64,000 nt of DNA from Schizochytrium sp. TIO01 (lineage: Eukaryota > Sar > Bigyra > Thraustochytrida > Thraustochytriidae). Positions within the stretch are counted from its first letter, which is position 1. Every line of letters begins with the position of its first letter. The position numbers and the translations under genes are program-made. Shown here one piece after another: positions 53,401 through 64,000 of this stretch. The DNA lies in contig SMSO01000007.1 in the NCBI GenBank assembly GCA_004764695.1, positions 2,177,270 to 2,241,269 of the forward strand. The letters run 5' to 3'. Under the pieces are notes generated by a model that had not been told where the DNA came from, did no database searches, and saw nothing but the letters and a program-made list of their open reading frames with translations.

Positions 53401-55999
53401 CTCATGAAATGTAAGGACTGAAGTTCCCATGATAGACAACATAGTGATAAATTATAAGCTGAAGGAAGGACGAAGGAACTCAACCCCAACGAAGCTCCAT
53501 GTTTTTATTCTTGCTTGCTGCAATTGTTGCAAGCAGACAAACATGTCTTTACTTGTTGGCTGTTGCTATACTACAACACTCTATGCCAATTCTACACCAA
53601 TAGGTAGTTATACCAAATGTAGCATGATTACTTTCATGAATATATAATCATGGAGAAACTCGGCGCGGATTTCGTCATCTGCACATCGTCAATGCCTCAC
53701 GAATTTGTTCACCAAAGACTTCCATCTAGGGCGTTTCCTGTCTCCCCTGCAAGATGCGGGCATGGATTGCGCGCTTCCTAATGCGCCGCAGAAAGAAAAT
53801 GCAATCAAAGGCCCTCAACGGATCTTTTCCCCTATGCTGGATCGACGAGCGCTTCTCTGGTAAGCAACTTGGGAATGCATGATTTATACTTCCTATTAGG
53901 GTAATGGCACGCTACACACAGTCACGTTCTTTAGCAAGCTGCTCAGCACCTCATGCCGCACCTAAACTCAAGACACTTTTCGATTAACGAGGCTTCAATT
54001 TTGTCATGGCACGAAACGATCGGCATTCTTGTTTCCAAGTGTTTTTTCTCAAAGTCAGCGAGCTTGTAAGCTTCTGGACTGTGCCCTTGTACTCCCACAC
54101 GGCTTGCAATGGCTATTTCAAAACGATTTGAATGTTATTAAAGTGGAAAGCAATGCAGAGTCGTTGATTCTGGTGTTTCCGAATCTTTGGCTGGTTCTTC
54201 AAGCACAGTATTCTATGAATGAGCTTAGGTCTCCGAGTGTCGCCCGTTACATTTCTGGCATAATGCGCAATTATAGACTCAATGTTTATTCGTCGTGTCC
54301 GTTCTTCGAAGGACGCATCTTAGGATATGTGTTTGATGAGGTGACATCAAGTTATTTGCCGTAATGATGGCGATCGTGCCTTGTGTTTTCAGAGTCTTGA
54401 GAGTTGCTACTCAGGACATTAGGTTTCGTTTTCTCTGCAGTGATATCAAATCGCAGCGTGGGGCGAACGCTTTATGCGTGGTATGGGGCCTTCCGAGCGA
54501 CCTGTGATGTCGTTCCAGAGATATCATCATATGTTCTGCGGTTTTCCCCGTCGTATCTAAAAGATCAGGTGCCTAGGTAAATAACTATCCATAAAACAAG
54601 AAAACAAAAATCATCTTCAGAAGCCAGAAAACGGAAAAGCTGGTTATATCATCCTGAATGGTGTCTCGAATGGGAAAACCTGGAAGAGGAATGAATGGGC
54701 AATTGCAATGTTATTTAACGAGTTGTTTCACATAGCTCCAAGCGAAAGACTGCTAGCTGTTGGCACACTTGCAAGCACTGGCACAGCTGCTGCACTTTAC
54801 AGCGCTCGCACCGCGGTGTGGAGGTGCACTATGTACTACGCCGTCTCCGAGCAAATTCTAGAGCCAGGTGCGCACTTTGTTTGCCCTAAGTAGTAGTTAA
54901 GTGCTAGCCAAATCGCTGCGAATAGGTAGTCTCGTTGTGTGTGGATCTCCATCTAAGTTTAATATTGAGATTTAATGACTCGGATGAAACGACTATTTTG
55001 TCAGTTCATCGCCCACCAACCTCTGCGATGTACATTCGTGCTCGTGCCGAAGCTCGTCCACGACGGCCAGCACCACAAGGCGCGCGCGGTATTCGGTAGT
55101 TTTCAATATTGCGTGGTTGCTGCGGTGCTGGACGGACTTGGGTATTATTCATCCTTGGCCTGAATTTCTATATTAATAAAAAGGGGCGGCGGTTTGTGCT
55201 GGGTTCGCTGGGAACCCTTTGGTGGTTTTCAGGCAGCGCCACACCAAGATCACCGTCCAGAAATACACTGCCGCCACAGAACTTGTCGGTCTGGGTAGGT
55301 GTGAGGGCACTGGTTAGAACGTAGTTTCGATTGTGGCTTGCGATTGCTCTATTTAGGAGAGCTCTGTTTATCTAGTGCCTACTGTGCAAGCCAAATGTAT
55401 TGAATGTAGCGAAGCTATGTGATCGCGAAGATTTGGCTTGCTCGTTACAACTCTGTGCTCAATCATCGCTCGGACCTGAACGATCTCGGAATAAGTGCCC
55501 GAGCAGGACAACGAACTCGATCGGATTCATCACGGTGAGCGACACAGATGCACTTTGAAAGTATCGAAAAGCACACTCACAGATCTTCGACGACCCTCCG
55601 TTAGTTTTGTTTTCTGTTCGCGAGCCCTCATCTTGAACTCGCGAAGAGTGCTGCGTTCGAGTCAGCAAGTTATCACCTCGCTTGGACCCAAGGCGAATTG
55701 AGAACGTGCGTGAAAGAGCTCAGCTCAGCACGTGCTTGCTTTACATCCCCCTCCTCCTCCAAAGTCTTTTGTGGCTCTCTTCAGCTCGCCAGTGCAAGTG
55801 CCTACCCTGCGGCACGTGAATAGCGTCGCGATCACAGTTCAACTCGTGGAGTTCCTTACACAAGAAAGCAGCCTCAATCTGTCGTGGCTCCCTCCTCAAA
55901 ACTTAAACGGAAAGCTCCGGGCAGCGCAGTCATTTCCCGCGTCGACGGTCGGGCTGTCTCTTCTTCTCTTCTTCACACGCGAGAAGCACGCGGAGCAGC
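50500..55999. other. 5.5-kb AT-rich region without a recognised gene
   Basis: Mostly unique AT-rich DNA with many stops. The longest open frames (e.g. about 54.0-54.4 kb) lack a family match and have non-ATG starts. The first hundred bases may contain the mpaB-like gene's 5' UTR. No transposon terminal repeats or RNA genes seen. Confidence 0.5.
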
Positions 56000-56464
56000 A
56001 CGCGCGGGCAGGGCCCGATTTGTAACTTCTTTCCTTCCTTCCTCCTTCCTTGCTTTCTTCCTTAGATCGCCATCCTTAGTTAGCCACTCTGCTGTCAGTC
56101 TATCTATGTATCTCTCCACTGGAAACAAAAACAAACCAATAAAACACTCTGTCGCTCATTATTGCACTGAGGAGGAAGGACAGAGAAGGAGAGAATGGAC
56201 CTTCCGCATTTCACAAACACATTGTGATTGAAAAGAAACTTGAAGCCTAAGGGTAGCTTTTTCCCAAGATTAACAAAATCATGAAAGTAAACCATCGCCA
56301 TTGACTTTGCCAAAGTTTGATTGACTAAGCGAACGGCGGAAAAGGAACAAGTAAATAATACATGCTGCTGCTGTTGAGTTAAATGGTTGATTTTTGGCTG
56401 AGCTCGACGGTAAAAAAAAGTCCTTCTGAAAAGGGGTCGCGCTCCAATTTTTTAATTCGCCTCT

Positions 56465-56527
56465 CCATTCATTCATTCATTCATTCATTCATTCATTCAT
56501 TCATTATTCATTCATTCATTCATTCAT
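56465..56527. repeat. (CATT)n microsatellite
   Basis: About 15 ATTC copies with one shortened unit. Confidence 0.95.
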
Positions 56528-59500
56528 GCAGGCTGTGCCTATGCCGTGAAATGGACAAGACCATCATCCTCACCCGCCGGTACAGAGACACACCCAAGGC
56601 GAGAGCAGAAGGAAACCCTGCTCCAGCGAAAGAAACCCTCTCTGCTCAAACAGAAACAGAAGAGGCGGCGCTGTTCTTTTAAGCTTTCTTCTGTGTGGAG
56701 TCTTCTTCTTCTTCTCCTCTCTCATCTCATGATCCAACGAACGCGAATGAGTCTGTTTTAAAAATAATCACACAGGTCATCAAAACGAGAAGCAGCCAAA
56801 AGAAAGGCTCAAGCGAATATCGCCTGCTGGCCTTTGGCCCGTTCTTCGCGTCTGTGCTCTTATTCGCACGCGCGAGAGGCGGCCTAATGGGGGGGCGGCA
56901 GAGCTCAGGTGGGCAGTGAGTGAGTCGTCGTCAGTCGATGTCCCGTGTGCAAGTGCGCGAAACTCTGTTGTTGCTCGGCCTCGCAAAGGAGGAGAGGCGA
57001 AGACTGTCAACTTTTTGCAAAAAAATAAAACAAAACAATAATTTTAATTAAAAAAAAAAAACAAAACAATTAAAAAATAGAGGTGAAAGCAGATATTAGA
57101 TTTTAAAAGAGGGCGCAGCATGGTTTATAAAAATAAATGAGCGAAGCCTCAGAGCGCGCGATTTCGAGGCCTGCAAAAAGGGCGAAAAACTAACAAATCA
57201 CGAGTTTTTGCAGCGCAGAGCAACAGCGACGGCGAATGGGCTGTCGTGAGTGCAATTTGACCAATCCTGTAGTCCGCATGAATCGACTGTCTGCTTTCCA
57301 GTAATTTCCCCTTCATGAGTTTTACTTTCAGGCAAAATTCTGATGCGAGAAAAACTGAGGAAAATGAAGAAGTAAACGTCAGACAACGAGATTTTCGGTT
57401 GTTGTGAAGAATCAATCAACATCAGGATGAAACGCGTGCGAGTGGTTTCAATGCGAAAGCGTGGTAGTTAGTTTCCTGTGTTGTAATTGCAAAAGTTGAT
57501 TCTTCTGCGCTGTTTGAGCAGAGTTTGCTTTCAATTTTTAAAAGAAAGGTAATTATCATCGTCAGCAGCAGCAATATTTCGGAACCTTGGCGACTGTGGG
57601 ATACTGTTAGATACCTCCTGCGACTTCCACCCTCACAGGCTTCGCACTCTCCCACACCTGGTGGGGTGTGAGAGAGTAACTGAGGGGCGCGTGCTCCACG
57701 TTGTTCCCTCTCACTCCACTGTCTCCTTGTTCTCTCCTCTCACTCCTCGCTAGTACCATGTTTTATTTATTTATTTCCTCTCTCTGTTCGAAAGGCGTTA
57801 ATTGTTTTTTGTAAAGGATGCCCTCCCTACTAGGAGGTATACACAATAAATGGAAAACAGGCGAAAAGGGGTCATTTGTTATTTGTTTGTTGCGGAACAG
57901 ATTGATCGCTTTTCGTTCGTCTGTCCTAATGAATTTGTCTCCACTGGAACCTGGATGCTACCCTGGAAGGATGAAAGGGGAAGAGCGAGCATTTTCAACT
58001 GCATTTTAAAGAGTCTTCTAATATTCTAATATTCTAATATAAAATAAAAATGTCATAAAACTATTTTTGTTTGAAAATAAACAACACAATATTGTACTGA
58101 GCATTATTAGAAGAATAAAAACAAAAATAATTTGAACTGATTGAAAATATTAGTTTGTTTACTATTTGCTCTCTGAGTAGAAGCAGATTTCGTACCAATG
58201 GAATGAATGAAAATGTGGCCAATATTCGATAAGAGAGAAAGCAGATCATCTTATCTTTGCCATTGAGTTCCGAAAAAAACAGTCTCTGCCGTGACTTTGA
58301 CTCACTCTGTTTTTGCTTGATTGCTCTGCAATTTTCTGCAAGGCGAAGTACTTCGTTCTCTTGGTCGATACCTTCTGATTTCGGAATTTCCCATTTGCAA
58401 ACGAGGTTATTGCCGTCCCCTATTAAAAGTTCTTGATAGTGTATTTATTTAATAAAAAATTAGAAAAAAAGGAAAAGGCTGACAGACGAGATTAAAAACT
58501 GAAGAACTCGAATCAATTGTGCTGTATGTAATCCATATAATCCATTTTGCTAATTTAAAGAAAGAAAAAGAAAAAGAAAAAGAGATAAATCAATTACATC
58601 CGCGTTTCCGAATATCCCAAATAACAACGAGTTAACTCAAGAATAAAAGAAAAGAAAAAGAAACGAGACAGAACTCATCAAAGAACAGTTTTTCTTAATC
58701 TATCTTAACCCCCTTTTTTAAACTAAAAGAGCTAAAATTAAAATAAACTAAAATTTTAAGAAAAATATAACTGAACAACTATGGTAATTTTCTATATTAT
58801 AAAAAAATAATAAAAAATTAAAGGAGTAAATATATATATATATTGTAGAGGCTAGCGAGACAACAAAGAACAACTTTCGGCACCGAACATGAGTGAGTAG
58901 TGGATTGAATTCCTTTTTTCCTGGTTCTACCCAAGCCTATACCAGGAAACTCTAGCCCCTCATCTCAACACAGCGACAGAGAGAGTGAGAGAGAGCGAGC
59001 GAACCCACGAAGAGAAGTCGCGCCGCTTCTCCCATCTTTGCAACAGTACTCCCCACGCCATCGAAGTCATAACCTTTCCCGCGTATTGATCTCTTCGTCA
59101 ATCGATCGACCAATCAATTGACCAATCTTTGCGTCATTTACTCACATCCATTTGCTGCTATATCATCATTTTGATTGACGCGACTTCCTACCCTAATCAG
59201 TCCTCTCTCTCTCTCTTCTGTCCTTCTCTTTCAACGTGAAGTTCCTTTCAATGATCCCCTTCTTCCAGAACCGCCAAGGAACCCTCTTTCCGCTGGACAC
59301 TCGCCTCGGCGGACGCGGAATCAACGCTCTATAGACACATCGATTTAGTCCCAGTTCTGAGGCATAATTTTTTCATTTAATTTTTTCATTTATAATAAAA
59401 AAAATGAGAAAAAAAGCAAAAAAAAAAGCATTTATTTATTTCTATAAAGAGAGGTACAGATACCTACCAGGGAACAAAGGAATTAACAGAAGGTACCCAA

Positions 59501-59602
59501 TCCAGGTGGTGGGACTCACCGAGTCTGTCCGGCGCCCTGTTGGAATAGGATATTTGAAAAGTAGGTACTAATTATCAACTACAGCGACGGTATCTGAAAA
59601 AT

Positions 59603-59633
<31 letters not shown>

Positions 59634-59635
59634 AA
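59603..59635. repeat. (GAAA)n microsatellite
   Basis: About eight perfect GAAA copies. Confidence 0.95.
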
Positions 59636-60628
59636 TATTAAATGCTGTTAGGGATGCCATCAGAACGGAGCAACAGTGGATACGTCGAAGGTCTCTTGGT
59701 GAGCGATCGATCATACAGGCGGTCGACCTTCGAGGTTTCTCGTCGTTGAGAGCGATGCCGTCTCTAAGGTGCCTGGTAACACACGCATATATCCATCTTG
59801 GCAGCTTCCCAGTGAGCGCGGCTCTGCGTTCACCAGTCTTGTCATGATCATCTCTGTAACTAATCGATCAACTGCTTGCGCACATATGACATATATGCGA
59901 TCTGTACCAGTGCGTACTTCTTTCGTTTGTTTCCATGGAATTCCACAGACGCGGCATGAAAAGACAGCTCAACCTCTGCCCTCGAAGCGGATCGATTGCG
60001 CCTCAGAGGGTGGATTAACTGCTCACTTGAAGTGCTTCGCTCGCTCGCTGATCTGCACGTGAGCGCATAGTGACTCGAAAGCAAGAAAGTAACCGTCGCT
60101 GAGATTTGGTCTGTCTGTGATCTGTGATTCGTGAGGGCCTGAAGATCCCAGAGCGCACGTTATTGAGAGCGCATCGATCGCGGGAATGCACGCTCTGTCA
60201 GAGAGCTTATTGGCAGCAGCAGCACCAGGAGCTGGAAACCCACTCGGCTACGGGCGCAGGCGATCTTCTGTGGATCTTGCCAGCGATGATGTCAACGCAT
60301 CGACGAGCTTTGGGCCAAACGTCGACAACCTTTGTCGCCTCGTTGCAAGCTCGAGCCATGGTTAGCTCTGATAGCCACACGCGAAGGAAAAGAAGGGGAA
60401 GAAGAAGCGGCTGAAGATCCAACAGCAATCATACGCTGCCAGGATAAACCCAAGATATTGATTGATTGGCAAACGAGCGTCGTTCTAGCGCCAACTTCGG
60501 TTGAAGACGCGCAGAAGAGAACCAAGGTTTGCTTTGTCCACCCACCGATCCGACGCTCTTTCCGCAACGAGTGCTTGCAGGAGATGGCGTGAACGAGCCC
60601 ATCACTTCCGGCCCATAAGCCACCTCGG

Positions 60629-60688
60629 CAACAACAACAACAACAACAACAACAACACGCAAGCAAGCAAGCAAGCGAGCGAGCGACG
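60629..60688. repeat. (CAA)n followed by (GCAA)n / (GCGA)n
   Basis: About nine CAA copies, then about four GCAA and three GCGA copies. One of the few trinucleotide arrays in the window. Confidence 0.93.
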
Positions 60689-61713
60689 AGGCTGGCTGGC
60701 TAGTTTCCCTCACTCCGTTTGGCGCTCCTGCGGCTTCTCGCAGCTCTCTTTTGGCGTTCTCTCATTCGTTTCACCTGCAGACGACTACCTCATCCTTCCC
60801 TCCGGAGTCGCACCTCCGCCGTTGCGGTCGGTCCTCCGGGGGACCTCGAGTGCCTCCTTCGCGAGCTCTTCAAGGCAGCGCGAGCGACCATAGCTCAATT
60901 GCCTGCCGCGGTGGCGCCGCTGTTCCTTGCCACAGGCAGCAGCGCTGAGGAGGGTTTCTTCTGCTTCGCTTCTTCGCGCTCTCGTCTTCTTCTTCTTCTT
61001 CGCTCATCCTGCGCCAAAAGACGCAGACCCAAAGACTTTCTTTCTGAGTTCCTCTCCTTCTTTCGTTTCGACCTCTTCGGACATTTCTTTTCAATCTCTC
61101 TATATATAGATTGATAGTTTTAGCTTTCTTTCACTTGCTTTACAGAAAAGCAAAGCAAAGCAGTGCTTACAATAAACAGCAAATATGAACAACAAACATA
61201 TAATTATTCTTGTCCCGAGATAGAGATGCCAAGAGGCATTTCAAATGTGGCAGTCGACCGCTCCTGTGAACAGAAATAACAGAACGGAACAGAACGGCAG
61301 GGAATAGATGGATGAATGAAGGAATGAATGAAAGGAAAGGAAAGGACGAAGGAATGACGCAAAGCGCGCTCGCTCAAGATGCGCTAAGGACGACGGGGCG
61401 TAAGATCCTGGTGCTCGCGGGGCCTTCGCTATAGGAAGCGAGTCCGGGGTGGGCCGAGGATAACGCGTACGAGAGCACGGTCCACGGCTGCAGGGGGGAA
61501 AGAAAGCGTTGGCGACGGAGTCGCGGGAGGGTTGTTGATGCGACGCATTTAAAAAAATAATTTATCTATCTTTATTTTTATTTATCTATCTTTATTCTTC
61601 TTGCGACGCTTTCTCCGTCGAAAACATTTGCTTTTGCAAAAAGAAACAGCTGGAAAGCGGGGTTTAGTGTTTTTTAAAGGGGTCCTGTTAGATTTTGGTC
61701 TCTCGAACTCACA

Positions 61714-61748
61714 GCAGTAAAAAAGCAGTAAAGCAGTAAAAAAGCAGA
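61714..61748. repeat. AGCAGTAAA(AA) short tandem repeat
   Basis: Four imperfect copies of a CAGTAAA(AA)AG unit. Confidence 0.8.
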
Positions 61749-62165
61749 ACGGTTGGTAATGAAGGTTAGCTATCGCTGGGAGTGAAACTTTTTATTCGAA
61801 GTAAAGGATTTCGAGATAGTTTGGAACGCTTCGCATCTGTTTGAGAGGAGGAGAGAGAGAAAGGAAGGAGAGACTTCTGACTGAGAAATCAGGAATGAAA
61901 ATAGAAACAAACAAGCTTGAAAACTAAGAAGAGGGAAACTATGAATCGTACGTACCAAATCAGCAAAAAGCGACAGAATGAGACGCCAAGAAAAGCACGC
62001 AAGATCCACTTCTGCTCCAGTTTCGCCTCTGTTGTGTGTTAGAGTTACACCATTGGGTGTCTTCTGATTGTCTGCCTCCCGTTCTTGTTTCCTTTTCATC
62101 TGTGTTTTCAGGTTTTCAACTTCTTCTTCACAGACTCTCATAAGCGTATAGACTGAATCAGGATT

Positions 62166-62201
62166 CTTACTTTTTACTTTTTACTTTTTACTTTTTACTT
62201 T
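62166..62201. repeat. (TTTTTAC)n heptanucleotide repeat
   Basis: About five copies. TTTTTAC is not a standard telomere repeat and this is a short internal block. Confidence 0.9.
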
Positions 62202-62718
62202 TAAAAGAACAAACGTTTGTTGTTTTATTTTTTATCTTAAACGTTTCCTCCCTGATAAGAAGATAAACAAAGTCCAGGATATGGAGGCGCCGGCTTCAAC
62301 GCCTCGTTCTTGGCCTGCGCAGCCTCAGCGAGGCCATCTGCCTGCTTTATGGGCCTCCCCTCGCCGGTCCCGCCGCTTCTTTGTTGGCGCGAGTCGCCGC
62401 CATTTCTCTCCTCGTTCTTCGTCGCTCTCCTCTCTTTTTCTTTCCTTCATCTGAGCTCCAATCTTCAAAAACCAACTACAGAAACTAAAGAAAGGAAAAG
62501 AGACCGACTGACTGACCAAGTGAGAGAAAAGGAAGGAAGAAGGTAACAAAACATGCTATGCTTCGCGCCTCTTACTTATTAGGAGGAACAAACACATTGC
62601 AAAAGCAAGTTTTCCTCTTCTTCGTTCATTAAAGGTAGACAAATAAATAAACCATAACACCTAATAATAACAAGACAGGAACAGAGAACATCGAGAGGAC
62701 GGATTGTAGTATGATACG

Positions 62719-62742
62719 CTCTCTCTCTCTCTCTCTCTCTCT
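62719..62742. repeat. (CT)n microsatellite
   Basis: About 12 CT copies. Confidence 0.95.
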
Positions 62743-62825
62743 TTGAGGCGCGGCGCCGCTCAAAAAGGAGATCTCCGCGTTCCAAAGGCGCCCAAACTCA
62801 GTTTTCACGCCGTTTGTTCAATTAC

Positions 62826-62829
<4 letters not shown>

Positions 62830-62860
<31 letters not shown>
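62830..62860. repeat. (CT)n microsatellite
   Basis: About 15 CT copies, 90 nt after the previous CT array. Confidence 0.95.
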
Positions 62861-62864
<4 letters not shown>

Positions 62865-63104
62865 CTGTTCGGTAGCACTCTCGAGCGGCGGCAGATTGAA
62901 CCAAAGCGGCGCCGACAAGTGTCTCCGGAGGAAGGCCAGGACGCACTTTGAGAAGCTAGCGCAGAAGCAGGCACAAGCTGGAGTGTCCTCGCGCTGTCTC
63001 GCCAACTAACGAACGGACGGTCCTTTCGTCCAAGTCGGCGCACTGTTCACTGGGCTCCGCAAAAGGTGCTTCGACGCATTTATTTATTATGTGTCAGTCA
63101 GTGT

Positions 63105-63159
63105 ACGTATGTATGTATGTTTGTATGTATGTTTGTATGTATGTTTGTATGTATGTATG
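63105..63159. repeat. (TATG)n / (TTTG)n microsatellite
   Basis: About 13 tetranucleotide units, GTAT with GTTT every third unit. Confidence 0.95.
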
Positions 63160-63226
63160 CGGTGTGCGGCGGGTTCTGGAGGAGTTCTAGGCGGGTTCTG
63201 CGGCGCCACGATCGAATGAAGGCTGG

Positions 63227-63290
63227 AGATAGATAGAGAGAGAAAGAGAGAGAAAGAGAGAAAGAGAGAAAGAGAGAGCGAAAGAAAGAG
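63227..63290. repeat. GAGA/GAAA purine tract
   Basis: AGAT start, then alternating GAGA and GAAA units on the plus strand. Confidence 0.92.
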
Positions 63291-63351
63291 GGGACGCTCT
63301 CTCCAAGCACAAGTGGGGCCGTCTGTTCTCTGTTTCGATTCGGGCATTGAG

Positions 63352-63387
63352 GGATGGATGGATGGATGGATGGATGGATGGATGGAT
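63352..63387. repeat. (GGAT)n microsatellite
   Basis: About nine perfect GGAT copies. Confidence 0.96.
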
Positions 63388-63707
63388 TGACTACTATCAT
63401 GGATTCTCCGCCGTAAAACCTGTTCTTCAGGAAACGCGTGGACCTGAAACAGTTGGAACAGACGCTCGAAAACGTCGTTACCTTTCTTTCCTCATCGCAT
63501 CTTTTAAATTAATGCCCATAACAAAGAGGCTTTCACTGTTCCTCTAATCTAACCAAACGAATTTTAGCGCCCCTTGCATTGCAGAGCCCGTCGAAACTAG
63601 GCTCTCTTCCTCTATTTTCATCTTGAAAACAAATCAACAACAGGAATTTATGACAGAAAGCTGTGCCTCTGCATTGCTCCACAGCAGTGCATCCACATAC
63701 ATACGCA

Positions 63708-63769
63708 CATTCATTGATTGATAGATTCATTCTGATTGATTCATTGATTCATTGATTCATCCATTCATG
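63708..63769. repeat. ATTG/ATTC imperfect repeat
   Basis: Interleaved GATTGATT and CATTCATT units. Confidence 0.88.
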
Positions 63770-63837
63770 TGTCCAAGATCTTCCCTCCTATCAGTCCGCC
63801 TAGGAGCCCTTAGGCCGTGCCTAGCAAGAGCGAAGAC

Positions 63838-63866
63838 GCTCTGCTCTGCTCTGCTCTGCTCCGCTC
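63838..63866. repeat. (GCTCT)n pentanucleotide repeat
   Basis: About five GCTCT copies, last one or two imperfect. Confidence 0.9.
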
Positions 63867-64000
63867 CTCTCTCGCGAACGTGCTGCTCTGCGCAGGCTTT
63901 CGCTCTGCTCGAGCCGGCTCGCGAGGGCCTGGCCGCGAAGGCTCTGCACCCTTCAAGGCGTGATGCTATGCTGCAGGCGGGTGGAGACGGGTCGAGTGGA

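Larger units (their letters stand above)
56000..64000. other. 8-kb region rich in simple repeats, no recognised gene
   Basis: Alternation of AT-rich low-complexity DNA (57.0-59.5 kb) and GC-richer stretches (59.7-61.1 kb, 62.2-64.0 kb). Many microsatellites, mostly tetranucleotide. GC-richer parts contain overlapping open frames on both strands, but none has a convincing domain, start context or codon pattern. The window ends inside this region. Confidence 0.5.

Noticed and set aside
54029-54364. 111-codon open frame
   Set aside because: Starts with TTG, has no family resemblance and lies in AT-rich DNA. I cannot support it as a gene.
60124-61114. Overlapping open frames of 86-131 codons on both strands in a GC-richer patch
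   Set aside because: No domain, no preferred strand and low-complexity content from CAA and CT repeats. A spliced gene cannot be excluded.
62166-62201. TTTTTAC repeats as possible telomere-like sequence
   Set aside because: Only about five copies, not matching a known telomere unit, with unique DNA on both sides.

Overview
The window looks like nuclear DNA of a eukaryotic microbe. The genes are long single ORFs with eukaryote-only families: IQ/WW/B-box and MORN cytoskeletal-type proteins, a TRAPP subunit, an SLC25 mitochondrial carrier, a G-gamma-like peptide and a Ufd1/UBX protein. Two GT-AG introns of about 220-250 nt can be placed, each with a CTAAC/CTAAT branch-point-like motif. TAA, TAG and TGA are all used as stops, so the standard code fits. 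Sparse introns, p25-alpha/IQ/MORN proteins typical of flagellated cells, a DUF2236 (mpaB-like) oxygenase and very abundant tetranucleotide microsatellites would suit a heterotrophic stramenopile such as a labyrinthulomycete. This lineage call is a low-confidence inference.

Layout. 0.5-12 kb is gene-dense: a 1801-aa IQ/p25-like/B-box/WW protein (-) diverges from a 1132-aa IQ/coiled-coil protein (+), followed by a convergent thiolase-like protein type 1 (-). 12-15.6 kb holds no recognisable gene. 15.6-20.1 kb carries a two-exon Sec14/CRAL-TRIO protein (+) and a convergent SLC25 carrier with a long N-terminal extension (-). 20.1-24.3 kb is gene-free and carries a large (AAAC)n array. 24.4-33.8 kb holds a MORN protein (-), TRAPPC13 with a Q/G/Y-rich N-terminus (+) and a SlyD-FKBP12 tandem immunophilin with a predicted mitochondrial presequence (+). 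A small G-gamma-like gene sits at 36.9-37.1 kb (-), inside microsatellite-rich DNA. 37-45.8 kb is otherwise gene-free and includes a (TTTG)n array that is the reverse complement of the first. 45.8-50.5 kb carries a Ufd1-UBX-UIM-UBA protein (-) and an mpaB-like oxygenase whose first coding exon may be only 5 nt (-). From 50.5 kb to the end I find no convincing gene, only AT-rich DNA and, from about 56 kb, many simple repeats.

The genes do not form one pathway. Three themes recur: calmodulin/cytoskeleton or flagellum (IQ pair, MORN protein), membrane and lipid traffic (Sec14, TRAPPC13, thiolase-like and carrier proteins), and proteostasis (SlyD-FKBP, Ufd1-UBX). The most unusual content is domain fusion: SlyD with FKBP12, Ufd1 with UBX/UIM/UBA, TRAPPC13 with a FUS-like low-complexity segment, and IQ arrays with p25-alpha-like, B-box and WW modules. 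I found no transposon, CRISPR array, tRNA or rRNA gene.
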